The notes under the pieces were generated by a model. That model was not told the origin of the DNA. It saw only the letters and a program-made list of their open reading frames with translations, and made no database searches. This document shows, one piece after another, positions 17,756 to 26,553 of a stretch of 64,000 bases of DNA (positions are counted from its first letter, which is position 1; each line of letters starts with the position of its first letter). The translations under genes and the position numbers were made by a program. This stretch comes from Alcaligenes sp. SDU_A2 (GTDB lineage Bacteria; Pseudomonadota; Gammaproteobacteria; Burkholderiales; Burkholderiaceae_B), in NCBI RefSeq assembly GCF_038237375.1, contig NZ_CP151273.1, positions 1,054,001 to 1,118,000 on the forward strand, given 5' to 3'.

Positions 17756-18053
17756 GCCGTTTGGGCCAAGTAGAGAGAACCTCGGGTTCTCGTCAGGCCG
17801 ACCCTAGCAGGCCGGCTTGGCTGGGGCCTTCGCCCGCGCTATGCGCGGGTTCCCTGGTCAGGATACTGGAGCGGGCGGGGCGTGAACTCGCAGGGTGATT
17901 CGTCCACCGGACGAATCACCCGCGTCCTGCTCGAACAGCACGCCCCTTGCCTCCCGCTCCAGCATCCCGCCTGCGGCGAAGGCCCTGACTCGCCCGCCGG
18001 CCTGTTAGGGTCGGCCTGGCGAGAACAGCACCGCTGTGCTTGGCCCAAACGGC
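17756..18053. repeat. about 300-bp imperfect palindrome between gspF and the phospholipase operon
   Basis: Two inverted copies of a roughly 145-base sequence meet at a short centre (17906-17908). Matching blocks, left arm with right arm: GCCGTTTGGGCCAAG (17756-17770 with 18039-18053); GTTCTCG then CAGGCCGACCCTA and CAGGCCGGC; GGGCCTTCGCC; CTGGAGCGGG; GGCGTG; and the innermost GGGTGATTCGTCC (17893-17905 with 17909-17921). The pairing axis stays within a few bases across the whole length. No coding frame or transposase is inside. It occupies nearly all of the 490-bp gap between the convergent gspF and phospholipase genes. Confidence 0.85.
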
Positions 18054-18093
18054 CCAAGCAATACGAAGCAATCCCCGGTATTGAGCGAAGAAT

Positions 18094-18137
18094 CAAAAAA
18101 AATCCCCGAAGGCAAGGTGGGCTTGCACTTCGGGGAC
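18094..18137 (-). terminator. terminator of the phospholipase operon
   Basis: On the minus strand TCCCCGAAG pairs with CTTCGGGGA around a 16-base loop containing a smaller hairpin, followed by an eight-T run. Confidence 0.85.
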
Positions 18138-18175
18138 GGTCCGCGCAAGGCACGGACCGGGAACAGACTTGAGTA

Positions 18176-20347
18176 TTACAGCTGGGCGGGAATGCCCAGG
18201 GCCGGATCGCTGACACCGTGCTTGCCCGACTCTACGCGACCGGCGAAGCGGCGGTAGTAGCTGGGGTCGCTGTTGCTGCGCACCACAAAGTCGTACCAGT
18301 GGCCGCTGGAGGACAGGGTCCAGGACTGTTTGGCTTGTTTGCCGCCTTCAACCGTGATCTCCCAAGGACCGTCCTCGCGGTAGGCCATGGATTGGATCGT
18401 GAAGGTGCAGGCCGATTTGCCGCCGTTCATCAGCTCCAGGTAGACATCGCCCTGAGTCACTTCGTAGCAGACACGGATCTCGGGACGAGCGTTCTCGGCT
18501 TTCTCGAGGACGCTGACATCGCCACGGAAATGACGGTGAAAACCGTTCGGACCCAGAACCCACAGGTCATAGTGGCCCAGGTTATCCGCCTGCGCGTCCC
18601 ATATATCGTCCAGGATCTGGCCGGGTTCGACCATGTAGCGGCGTGGGATGCGGTCCAGGTTCAGCTTGTCGTAGACGTGGAACACAGCGGCGGCTTTGCC
18701 GGTGTTGGAGAACAGCAACTGCACACCCTTGCTGCTGTCGCAGCGTGCGCTGACATGCAGTTCATACGGCAGGGCACGCGATGGGCGCACGCCGGTCTGC
18801 TGCATAGGGATGCGCTGATTGTCCGTCGGAATCGGAACTTGGGGCAGACGGCCTTGATCGTTGCGGATGGTGTCCGCTTCCTGACGGTTCAGACGGCCCT
18901 TTAGGGTGGGCAACGGTTCGTTATTGGGGCTGGCAAAGTTGAAGGCGGTGGTCAGGTCGCCGCAGACCGCACGGCGATAGGCGCTGATATTGGGCTCCAT
19001 CACGCCAAAGCGCTGTTCCATGAAGCGAATGACGGAGGTGTGGTCGAACACTTGCGAGTTGACCCAGCCGCCACGGCTCCAGGGGGAAATGACGTACATG
19101 GGCACGCGCACGCCGGGGCCAAAGACCTTGCCGTCGCGAGGTGGCTGACCAGACAGGCCTTGAGGGCTGGGGTAGTTGTAGTACTCGAAGGCGATCTGCT
19201 CGTCGGTCAGCGTGGTTTTGCCGGCCGGTTTGCCGTCGGCATCAATGGAAGGTGCCGAGGGCGAGGGGACGTGATCGAAGAAACCGTCGTTCTCGTCAAA
19301 GTTCACTAGCAGAACGGTCTTGCTCCAGACTTCGGGGTTGGCGGTCAGTGCGTCCAGCAGCTCCTGTGTGTACCATGCGCCTTGTACCGGGCTGGATGGG
19401 CCGGGGTGCTCGGAGTAGGCGGCTGGTGCCACGATCCAAGAGATCTGGGGCAAATTGCCTTCCTGAACATCTTTGCGGAATTGTTCAAAGAAGCCACCGT
19501 CCGGCATGGTGTTGGCAATCCCTTTGTACAGCGGATTGCCTTCATTGTCGGCCGGGTCATAAGGGGTATTGGTCGGTTTGCCCGACTGTTCATTGGCGCG
19601 GCGGTATTGCTTGAAGCCGGCCAGCGAGTTGTCGGTGAAGTTGTCGGGCAGATTTTGGTAGACCTTCCAGCTGATGCCGGCTTCTTCCAGGCGTTCGGGG
19701 TAGGTTTTCCATTCGTAGCCCAGCGCCGAGCTGTTCAGGCTGTCCCAGGCGTTGTTGACGGTGCACTCGCCCGAGCCGGTCGGCCCGTTGGTGCCCGTCC
19801 ACAGGAACATGCGGTTCGAGTTGGTGCCTGTATGCATGGAGCAGTGGTAGGCATCGCACAGCGTAAAGGCGTTGGCCATGGCGAACTGGAACGGCAGTTC
19901 CGCTTCGCGGTAAAAACCCATCGAGTGTTTATTCTTGTACTTGGGCCAGAAGGACATGCGGCCGTGGTCCCAGGCATTTTGTCCGTCGACCCAGGCGTGG
20001 GGCGTGCCGTTGACGCGCTGTGCATTGCCCTTGGTGCTGTCCAGGTGGTAGGGCAGCACGGCTTCAGTCGTGCTGACGTTTTGTTCCCAGACATTGCGGC
20101 CATTGGCCAGCGGAATGGTGAAACGGTCGCCAAAGCCGCGCACGCCTTTCAGGGTGCCGAAGTAATGGTCGAAAGAGCGGTTTTCTTGCATCAGGACCAC
20201 GATGTGCTCGACGTCCTTGATGGTTCCGGTCTTGTTGTTGGCAGGAATGGCCAATGCTTTGCGGATACTGGGCGGGAAGGCGGCCAGGGAACCGGCGGCC
20301 AGGCCGGCACCGGTCACATTGCGTAGGAAATTGCGGCGTGAAGTCAT
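18176..20347 (-). CDS. phosphocholine-specific phospholipase C (Tat-exported)
   Basis: 723 residues. The N-terminus has a twin-arginine signal TSRRNFLRN with an alanine-rich hydrophobic core. The catalytic phosphoesterase domain shows HIVVLMQENRSFDHYFG (about 48-64) and NFDENDGFFDHV, the metal and phosphate site of the PlcH/PlcN/acid phosphatase family. About 200 C-terminal residues form the two small beta domains found in bacterial phospholipases C. It would hydrolyse phosphatidylcholine or sphingomyelin outside the cell. In Pseudomonas such enzymes pass the inner membrane by Tat and the outer membrane by type II secretion, and here a type II system is next door. Third gene of a minus-strand operon. 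Confidence 0.93.
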   Translation of the reverse strand: MTSRRNFLRNVTGAGLAAGSLAAFPPSIRKALAIPANNKTGTIKDVEHIVVLMQENRSFDHYFGTLKGVRGFGDRFTIPLANGRNVWEQNVSTTEAVLPYHLDSTKGNAQRVNGTPHAWVDGQNAWDHGRMSFWPKYKNKHSMGFYREAELPFQFAMANAFTLCDAYHCSMHTGTNSNRMFLWTGTNGPTGSGECTVNNAWDSLNSSALGYEWKTYPERLEEAGISWKVYQNLPDNFTDNSLAGFKQYRRANEQSGKPTNTPYDPADNEGNPLYKGIANTMPDGGFFEQFRKDVQEGNLPQISWIVAPAAYSEHPGPSSPVQGAWYTQELLDALTANPEVWSKTVLLVNFDENDGFFDHVPSPSAPSIDADGKPAGKTTLTDEQIAFEYYNYPSPQGLSGQPPRDGKVFGPGVRVPMYVISPWSRGGWVNSQVFDHTSVIRFMEQRFGVMEPNISAYRRAVCGDLTTAFNFASPNNEPLPTLKGRLNRQEADTIRNDQGRLPQVPIPTDNQRIPMQQTGVRPSRALPYELHVSARCDSSKGVQLLFSNTGKAAAVFHVYDKLNLDRIPRRYMVEPGQILDDIWDAQADNLGHYDLWVLGPNGFHRHFRGDVSVLEKAENARPEIRVCYEVTQGDVYLELMNGGKSACTFTIQSMAYREDGPWEITVEGGKQAKQSWTLSSSGHWYDFVVRSNSDPSYYRRFAGRVESGKHGVSDPALGIPAQL

Positions 20348-20369
20348 TGTTGCAAGTCTCGTAGTCCGA

Positions 20370-20564
20370 TCAAGGGGCGCATTTCAGCTGCTTGGGGGTT
20401 TCGGGAGTGGTTGGCGTTTCGGGGTCAACGGGGCGGTCGGGGCTGGTTGCTCCGGCTCCGGACGAGCCACCGCTGTCGCAGGCGGCCAGCAGGCCGCACA
20501 GCAAAGCCAGGGCAGCGGCGCGCTTGAGGCGACCGAAGGCGGCGGAATGGATGCTTGGATTCAT
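20370..20564 (-). CDS. small proline-rich lipoprotein
   Basis: 64 residues, start behind AAGGA. The signal ends LLAAC, giving a lipidated cysteine followed by Asp-Ser-Gly-Gly. The mature part is about 35 residues: a glycine/serine stretch, then TPTTPETPKQLKCAP with a second cysteine near the end. It sits 20 bases after the phosphodiesterase-like gene and 22 bases before the phospholipase. I know no named family. Its place suggests a helper (chaperone, tether) for one of the two enzymes, but that is only context. Confidence 0.7.
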   Translation of the reverse strand: MNPSIHSAAFGRLKRAAALALLCGLLAACDSGGSSGAGATSPDRPVDPETPTTPETPKQLKCAP

Positions 20565-20584
20565 AAAAATTCCTTGGTCAGAAA

Positions 20585-22654
20585 TCAGGGTTGCAGGCTG
20601 GACAGGGGCTTGCGGGATTCGTAGATGCTGGTCAGTTCGTCGGTCGTCAGGGCGCGTTCCCAGATGGCCAGTTCGCCGAAATCCATATTGATGTCGCTGC
20701 GTTTCCAACGTTTGTAGTACTGGCCGGTAACGTCTTCGGCCAGGCCCAGTTCGTTGGTGCCGGTACCGACCAGGGCGTTCAGTGTGCGATCTTCCAGGGG
20801 TATGGAGCCGAATTGAGCGCCGCGCTTATTGTCGAAAACATGGCCGCGCATGATCTTGCCGGTCTTGTCGATAACGACGGCCACATAGGCCCACTCGTCT
20901 GGCGTTACGTAGTAGCCCTGGCTTTCGTTGCGGCCGCCGCCATAACCGGCGTTAAAGCGGATGTCGCAGCCGCCATTGTTAAATAAGCCCAAAGCGAAGC
21001 CGGGGTTGCCGCCTGAGTCGTAGTTTTTGTTGGCCAGCATCGAGGCGCCATAGCTGTGGCAATTGTTGGGTGTGCGGAACCAGAAACCGATGGTCAACTG
21101 TGGGACGCCGTCTTTTGCGAACAGATCTTGATTCAAGGCTAGGCGATAGCCGCGATTACCGTTGGAGTCGGCATTGGTGCCTACGATACGCAGGGCACCA
21201 GTAGGCGTAGTTGGGTCCAGGAAGTCAGCAGCGATCAGTTGACCCGCTGGCACTTCAGCCGTAAAGGTTTGTAAGGTGGTGAGGCCTTGGCTGTCTGTCA
21301 GCGGTTGGGCCGTCATAGGGTAGTAGCCGGTCAGGCCGGTTTTGAGCGTGCTGGCCAACTTGGGCGGGGGTTTGTAACCTGCCTCCACCTGCATGGTGGA
21401 TGCGGCCTGGCCGGATTGGATGGTGTAGCGGAATGAATAGACCTGGGCCGTTTCGGATATAGGCAGGGCATCCGAGTGGCTGGTTGCGCCGGCCGGCAAG
21501 GTGGCTACCAGCTCGCCGTCGCGCAGCACGCGTACTTCCTGATCGGCGTTGCCGATCAGTTTCCAGTGCAGATCCACGCTGTTCTTTTTTTCCTGCTTGC
21601 TGAAACCGACATTGCGGATGCTGGTGCCTGCCTGCAGCGGGGAGCCGCGAAAGCGGTAGTCTTTACCCAACGCGCCCAGATGCGACAAAACAGTGGGCGC
21701 AATGTCGATGACCGCAGCCAGGCTGTTCATGTCTGTACCGGCATCCACAGCGCTATCGGGAGCCGAGAGCGACGCCAACGTTTTGTTGCTGGCGATGAAG
21801 CTGGTCTTGTTGCGGTTGAATTGCGAACCGGTCGTGCCGCCAAATTCGTCCAGGCCGTAGCCGGTCGTGACGATCAGCAGCCAGTCTTCGCTGGATTCGG
21901 CTTGCTGACGCTCTTGAATCAGGGCGGTCAGCTTGTCCAATGTGTCCAGGGACTGTTGCACGGCCTGCGCGTAGGCTTGGCTGCCCAGACCATGCTCGGT
22001 GGCGGCACGGGCGGGCGCTTGCAATTGGGCCAAGATCAGCGATTTTCCTTGTTGCAGGTAGGCTTGTGCCTGCTCGTCTACACAGGGATCTGAATCGGTG
22101 CAGTTGGCCGCTTCCAGCAGCTTGCCGGCTTGCACATCGGCTTGCAGCAGAGCGCGATAGTCGCCTGTGCTGGCGGCCATTGCCGCTGTCTGGGGTTCGG
22201 CAGCCAGCGAGAAGAGCGTGGGGGCTTTGAGTTCCAGCGCTTCTACGCCCACGCCGCGCAAGCCGTGCTGGTCGGCCCAGGAGCCGGTGACCAGGGAGGC
22301 CCAGCCGGGGATGGGCAGCGTGCGCTGTTCGGCGGCGGTACCTGCGTAGCCGCCGGTCTGGGCGGGGGCGACGGACAGTGCGCTCAGGGCTGGGTGTTTG
22401 CCGCTTTGGCGGGCTTGCAATAAGGCTTCATAGGTCAGGCCATCAATGCTGACGACCAGGGCTTTTTTGCCACCCAGGGCCTGCTGCTTGCCGGAGTCGG
22501 GCGTTGTTGGCTGTTCGGGCTGGCCGGTGGCGGGCGAGCCATCGCCGCCGGAGGAGCCGCTGCCACAGGCGCTCAGCAGCAACACGGCAGATAAAGATAA
22601 ACAGGCCTGACGCAGGCGGCGCACAGGAAAAGGGGGACGTGCAGATAAGGACAT
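20585..22654 (-). CDS. lipoprotein with alkaline-phosphatase-fold domain and LamG-like C-terminus
   Basis: 689 residues from the ATG at 22654, which gives a clean lipoprotein signal (LLLSAC); the frame continues 23 codons upstream without one. Residues about 60-360 resemble type I phosphodiesterase/nucleotide pyrophosphatase: KKALVVSIDGL with the metal Asp, IPGWASLVTGSWADQHGL, LLIVTTGYGLDEFGG, and IDIAPTVLSHLG. A fibronectin-like linker follows, then a concanavalin/LamG domain (LTIGFWFRTP through FGELAIWERALTTDEL), usually carbohydrate-binding. The nucleophile position reads W-A-S-L rather than the common W-A-T-L. Substrate unknown. First gene of the operon with the small lipoprotein and the phospholipase C. 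Confidence 0.75.
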   Translation of the reverse strand: MSLSARPPFPVRRLRQACLSLSAVLLLSACGSGSSGGDGSPATGQPEQPTTPDSGKQQALGGKKALVVSIDGLTYEALLQARQSGKHPALSALSVAPAQTGGYAGTAAEQRTLPIPGWASLVTGSWADQHGLRGVGVEALELKAPTLFSLAAEPQTAAMAASTGDYRALLQADVQAGKLLEAANCTDSDPCVDEQAQAYLQQGKSLILAQLQAPARAATEHGLGSQAYAQAVQQSLDTLDKLTALIQERQQAESSEDWLLIVTTGYGLDEFGGTTGSQFNRNKTSFIASNKTLASLSAPDSAVDAGTDMNSLAAVIDIAPTVLSHLGALGKDYRFRGSPLQAGTSIRNVGFSKQEKKNSVDLHWKLIGNADQEVRVLRDGELVATLPAGATSHSDALPISETAQVYSFRYTIQSGQAASTMQVEAGYKPPPKLASTLKTGLTGYYPMTAQPLTDSQGLTTLQTFTAEVPAGQLIAADFLDPTTPTGALRIVGTNADSNGNRGYRLALNQDLFAKDGVPQLTIGFWFRTPNNCHSYGASMLANKNYDSGGNPGFALGLFNNGGCDIRFNAGYGGGRNESQGYYVTPDEWAYVAVVIDKTGKIMRGHVFDNKRGAQFGSIPLEDRTLNALVGTGTNELGLAEDVTGQYYKRWKRSDINMDFGELAIWERALTTDELTSIYESRKPLSSLQP

Positions 22655-22723
22655 ACAGCCACTCGTTCTGAAAAAGGAAAGGGAGGGCCGGACTGTGCGT
22701 GGGGTGGGCTGCCCAGTCGGCAT

Positions 22724-23261
22724 CGGATCAGGACGCAGGCAGTGTAGAAAGAGCGTGTGACCGCTCCGTTAACGGAAGGGAAAATCCATTGATGATTGGA
22801 TTTTTTTATATGGGTTCAGGTACTTTGGGTCGCGGTGGACGCTTGTTTAACCCAGTGTTGGTGCGGCTTGCAGAGCTTGTTTCATCTCTATGTCGTGTTT
22901 GTTGCGGATCGGGAAATTATTTGAAATACAAACAATAAACGGCTTGATCATTAAAGGATTTTGTATTTTCCACTGATCGACCGTAGCCGGATGCGGGCCA
23001 TTCACGGGTGTATCCGCGTGGCTATCCGACGGTTCGCAGACAGCAAAAAAGGGTTTTTCGAGAGATGTCGGGGAGGCTTCGTAGTGGGCGGGACGTCTGT
23101 GTACGCCGTACCAGGTATCAGCCATACGCTGAATGTTCTGTTTGGCATGAATGCGTATAGCCGGGGCTATGTTATTGCTGTGCTGAACCTTGAATGGCGT
23201 CTTCAAAAAGCCCGTTCCTCATCGACCTGGTAAATTGGTTCTTGGAAATTCTTCGGAGAAC
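22724..23261. other. gene-free stretch between two minus-strand operons
   Basis: About 540 bp with no credible coding frame; the promoter of the downstream phosphodiesterase-like gene must lie near its left end. A weak hairpin (AATCCA/TGGATT followed by TTTTT) is near 22785-22810. Nothing else stands out. Confidence 0.5.
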
Positions 23262-23290
23262 CAAAAAAAACGGGAGCCAGGCTCCCGTTA
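23262..23290 (-). terminator. terminator after tsdA
   Basis: On the minus strand ACGGGAGCC/GGCTCCCG stem, then TTTTTTTTGG. Confidence 0.9.
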
Positions 23291-23309
23291 CTGTCCCGGT
23301 AGCGGGGTG

Positions 23310-24242
23310 TTATTGGGCTTTGGCCCGCAGGCGGCCGCCGCTAGGGGTAGAGTGCGCGCCCAGCATCACGCCATTAATGGTTTGGCCGTATAGGTCAGAT
23401 TTGGCGTCGTGGTATTTTTTTTGGGTTTCTTCTACCGATCCATTAAAGCGCGGGTCCTGGGGGCGTTCGTGGGCGTTCATGTAATAGGCCACATCCCAGG
23501 CTTGCTGGTCGGTCAGGCTGTTGCCCTTGCCCAATGGCATATTGGCTTTGATAAAAGCGGCTGCCGTCGGAATGCTGTGCATGCCAGCTCCCCAGTTATA
23601 CGAGCCGTCGCCCCACAGGGCGGGAAACACCATGCGTTCGCCCACATGCTGGCCTGCTCCGTCGGCACCGTGACAGAGCGCGCAGTTCTGGGCATAGACT
23701 TGTTCGCCGCGTACGTAGTCGGGCTTTTGCGCAGGCTCAGCCAGGCGTTTGAAGCCTTGCCCTTTCAGCTTGACACCGGTGGGAGCGCCCTGCGCCAGCC
23801 AGTACATATAGCTTTCCAGCGCCACGATGGTTTGATCATCGGGCGGCGGCATCTTGCCGTTCATGCTGTAGCGAAAGCAGCCTTGCAGACGTTCGGCCAG
23901 AGTATTGACATGGCCGTTTTTAGATCGATACGCTGGATATAAGACATAGGCAGCCCATAGCGGCGAGGCGTTTTCGCGGCGGCCCGCATCCATATGGCAG
24001 CTGACGCAGTTCAGTTGGTTGCCCACGAACTGGCTGGCGTTCTGGGGCGTATTCAAAAAAATAGCCTGACCTTTAAGCACCATTTTGCCAAAGTCATTAT
24101 TTGGGATGCTGTGTGCATCCGGCGGCGAAAACGATGGGGCGGCATCCCCTAGGTCGACGGCCTGGGCCATGCCCGTGGTGAGCATGGCCAGGCTACAGGA
24201 TAGGACCAGGGCGCGCAGCTCTGAAGTAATGATGCGATTCAT
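23310..24242 (-). CDS. tsdA: thiosulfate dehydrogenase (tetrathionate-forming), diheme cytochrome c
   Basis: 310 residues with a Sec signal ending AQA. Two heme sites: CVSCH (79-83) and CALCH (187-191). The stretch DAGRRENASPLWAAYVLYPAYRSKNG followed by RLQGCFRYSMNGK is the TsdA hallmark; Cys122 corresponds to the unusual cysteine ligand of the catalytic heme. The enzyme joins two thiosulfates into tetrathionate in the periplasm, releasing two electrons. It starts in ATGA overlap with tsdB, its expected electron acceptor. The ATG at 24242 gives the correct signal peptide; the open frame further upstream is a shadow of tsdB. Confidence 0.9.
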   Translation of the reverse strand: MNRIITSELRALVLSCSLAMLTTGMAQAVDLGDAAPSFSPPDAHSIPNNDFGKMVLKGQAIFLNTPQNASQFVGNQLNCVSCHMDAGRRENASPLWAAYVLYPAYRSKNGHVNTLAERLQGCFRYSMNGKMPPPDDQTIVALESYMYWLAQGAPTGVKLKGQGFKRLAEPAQKPDYVRGEQVYAQNCALCHGADGAGQHVGERMVFPALWGDGSYNWGAGMHSIPTAAAFIKANMPLGKGNSLTDQQAWDVAYYMNAHERPQDPRFNGSVEETQKKYHDAKSDLYGQTINGVMLGAHSTPSGGRLRAKAQ

Positions 24243-24955
24243 GGCTTGCTCCCTTGTGCAACGGCAGGATGATTCAGGCTGGCGGGTAGGGTGGCGAAAT
24301 AGTCGGCCGTGGCGTTGATCTGGGCGTCCGTCATGCGTTTGGCAATTTCGCCCATCAGGGCCAATGGACCAGGGTCGCGTGTCCCGTCGCGCCAGGCCTG
24401 CAACTGGCTGCGTATATAGCCGGCAGGCAGGCCGGCCAGTGCCGGGAAGGACTCGCCTACCCCTGCGCCGCCGGGGCCATGGCATTGAATGCAGGCAGGA
24501 ATATTATTGTTCCAGTCGCCGCGATTGGCGATCCATGCACCCAGTTGTTCCTGGGCGGGATACAGATCCACATGGGCACCCAGCTTTGTCTTGTCGACGG
24601 GCGCGGGCAATTGTGCATAGTAGGCCGAGACGGCCTGGATCTGCGCGGCTGTCATGGCCTTGGCAATGGGTTGCATGATGGGGTTGGCGCGCTTGCCCGA
24701 GGCCAGATTTTCCAGTTGTTCGGCCAGATAACTTGCGCCCTGAGAAGCCAGAAAGGGAAAACCGGCCGGAGCATTGCCTTCACCCTGGGAGCCATGACAG
24801 GTAGCGCAAGCCAGGACGCCACCGCTGCCCGATGTGGCCAAGGCTTTGCCTTGTTCGAGCGGCTCGTTTGCTCCGGCCGGCGCGGCACTGATCAACAGCA
24901 GTGCAAGCGCCAGCCATCGGCTCGCCGGGATACGAGGATACCGTATGGTTTGCAT
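24239..24955 (-). CDS. tsdB: TsdB-type diheme cytochrome c
   Basis: 238 residues from the ATG at 24955, preceded by TTGGGAG at good spacing; an ATG 15 bases earlier would place that ribosome site inside the coding region. Sec signal ending AGA. Two cytochrome c4-like halves, each with one heme site: CATCH (50-54) and CIQCH (155-159). TsdB is the electron carrier paired with TsdA in Pseudomonas and relatives (knowledge of the family). Translationally coupled to tsdA. Confidence 0.88.
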   Translation of the reverse strand: MQTIRYPRIPASRWLALALLLISAAPAGANEPLEQGKALATSGSGGVLACATCHGSQGEGNAPAGFPFLASQGASYLAEQLENLASGKRANPIMQPIAKAMTAAQIQAVSAYYAQLPAPVDKTKLGAHVDLYPAQEQLGAWIANRGDWNNNIPACIQCHGPGGAGVGESFPALAGLPAGYIRSQLQAWRDGTRDPGPLALMGEIAKRMTDAQINATADYFATLPASLNHPAVAQGSKP

Positions 24956-25028
24956 GATTTTTTCTCCCAATAGCTCTTTTTTATTCTATGCCTCAAATTG
25001 AATTGAGTCATATGTAAATTTTTTTTAC

Positions 25029-25910
25029 TTATATAGAAACTTGGGAGAATGTTGATCTTGCGCAAGGCAAAGCGTAGGACGAGTCAGTGTCCAGCGTCGG
25101 TAAGGGTTGGACTGTCATGCGTGGCAAGCCGCTGAGCGCCTGGATGATGGGCTGGGCCTGGGCGGGCGGGGCGCTGCTGATAAACACGCTGTGGCCGCCG
25201 GCGGATCGTACACCCAGACAGCCAGCCGCGTGCAGACGGCGGCGCACCTGGCTAGCCACGGCGAAAGAAGGCTCCACTATCTGGAAGCGCCCGGCGCTTA
25301 GACGTTCGATGCTTGGGCGCAGAAAGGGATAGTGGGTACAGCCCAGGACCAGCGTGTCGGCGCGGCTGCTAAGGGCAGGTTTCAGGTAGCGGTGCAGTTC
25401 GTGTTCCACATCGGGACCATCCAACTGTAATGCTTCCACCCGTTCGGCCAGGCCAGGACAGGCAATGCGTACGACTTGGACCTGGGCGGCATGCTGGCTT
25501 ATCAGGTTCTGCAGGCCGGTGCTTTCTATGGTCCGACGCGTGGCCATCAGGGCGATGCAGCCGCTGCGGCTGAGCGCAGCCGCAGGCTTTACCGCAGGCT
25601 CGATGGCAATGATGGGGACGCTGAAATGGGCGCGCAGATAAGCGGCGGCCAGCATGGTGGCCGTGTTGCAGGCGATGACGATGGCTTTGCAGCCTTGATC
25701 CAGCAGAAACTGGACCAATTGGGCTGTGCGCGCTCTGATCCAGTCGGGCGACCGGTCACCGTAGGGGGCATAGCCGGAGTCGGCCAGATACAGCAGGTTT
25801 TCGCCGGGCAACGCCTGGCGTATGGAGCGCCAGACGGACAGACCGCCCACGCCGGAGTCGAAAATGCCGATAGGAGCATTCGAGGGCGCACGCCCCGCGC
25901 ACGGATTCAT
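25029..25910 (-). CDS. murI: glutamate racemase
   Basis: 293 residues from the ATG at 25910. Catalytic cysteines C81 (CNTAT) and C191 (GCTHYPFL) are both present, with the substrate loop IGIFDSGVGGLSV. It makes D-glutamate for peptidoglycan in the cytoplasm. The N-terminal dozen residues before IGIF are extra. The C-terminal 60 residues are less conserved. Confidence 0.93.
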   Translation of the reverse strand: MNPCAGRAPSNAPIGIFDSGVGGLSVWRSIRQALPGENLLYLADSGYAPYGDRSPDWIRARTAQLVQFLLDQGCKAIVIACNTATMLAAAYLRAHFSVPIIAIEPAVKPAAALSRSGCIALMATRRTIESTGLQNLISQHAAQVQVVRIACPGLAERVEALQLDGPDVEHELHRYLKPALSSRADTLVLGCTHYPFLRPSIERLSAGRFQIVEPSFAVASQVRRRLHAAGCLGVRSAGGHSVFISSAPPAQAQPIIQALSGLPRMTVQPLPTLDTDSSYALPCARSTFSQVSI

Positions 25911-26041
25911 GGTCTGAAGCCAATAATGGCAGGAAAAAACGGAAGCTATATTATGGCCCGTTTGTTTCGCAGGGGTAAGGGGCAAGCAGCATGGGCAGTC
26001 ACATCTGTCAGGGGGGCGGATCAGTGACTGGCAGGAAAGAA

Positions 26042-26386
26042 TCAGGCTTTTTTGACGAATTCTGTCTTTAAGCTCATGGCCCCGAAGCCATCGATTTTGC
26101 AGTCGATGTCGTGGTCGCGGTCGACCAGACGGATGTTTTTGACTTTGGTGCCCATTTTGATGGTGCCGCCGGAGCCTTTAAGCTTCAGGTCTTTGATGAC
26201 TGTGACCGTGTCGCCATCTTGCAGGACGGTGCCGGTCGAGTCTCGATAGACGCGTTCTTGCGTTTGCGCCGACTCGATGGCCTGGGCGGGCCATTCGTGC
26301 GCGCATTCCGGACAAATATACAGAATGCCGTCTTCGTAAGTGAACGTGGACTGGCATTGGGGACAGGCGGGCAGGCTGGTAGTCAT
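26042..26386 (-). CDS. yjdM: YjdM/PhnA-family zinc-ribbon protein
   Basis: 114 residues. N-terminal zinc ribbon with CPQC and CPEC, then the KOW-like PhnA core: [35 protein letters not shown] and [11 protein letters not shown]. Despite the PhnA name, family members outside phn operons have no established phosphonate role. Monocistronic, cytoplasmic. Confidence 0.92.
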   Translation of the reverse strand: MTTSLPACPQCQSTFTYEDGILYICPECAHEWPAQAIESAQTQERVYRDSTGTVLQDGDTVTVIKDLKLKGSGGTIKMGTKVKNIRLVDRDHDIDCKIDGFGAMSLKTEFVKKA

Positions 26387-26553
26387 GGGCGTACAGGCAA
26401 ACCGTTAAATACAGAAGAAAGCCAGTATAGCCCTTATTGCCAAAAGGGTTATTTGCGCCGCCTGCTGCGTTCATGGCCGGAATAAGGCAGGTGTCGGTGG
26501 TGGGCGCTCAGCCCCCGGTCCCCGATCGTGCATGGGAAGCCGGGGGTGATCGT

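Noticed and set aside
18218..22423. Several plus-strand open frames of 100-314 codons opposite the phospholipase and phosphodiesterase genes
   Set aside because: They are antisense shadows of GC-rich coding sequence, with no ribosome sites or recognisable domains.
26505..26548. GC-rich inverted repeat past the BCCT gene as a terminator
   Set aside because: The stem is interrupted and no T run follows on the minus strand.
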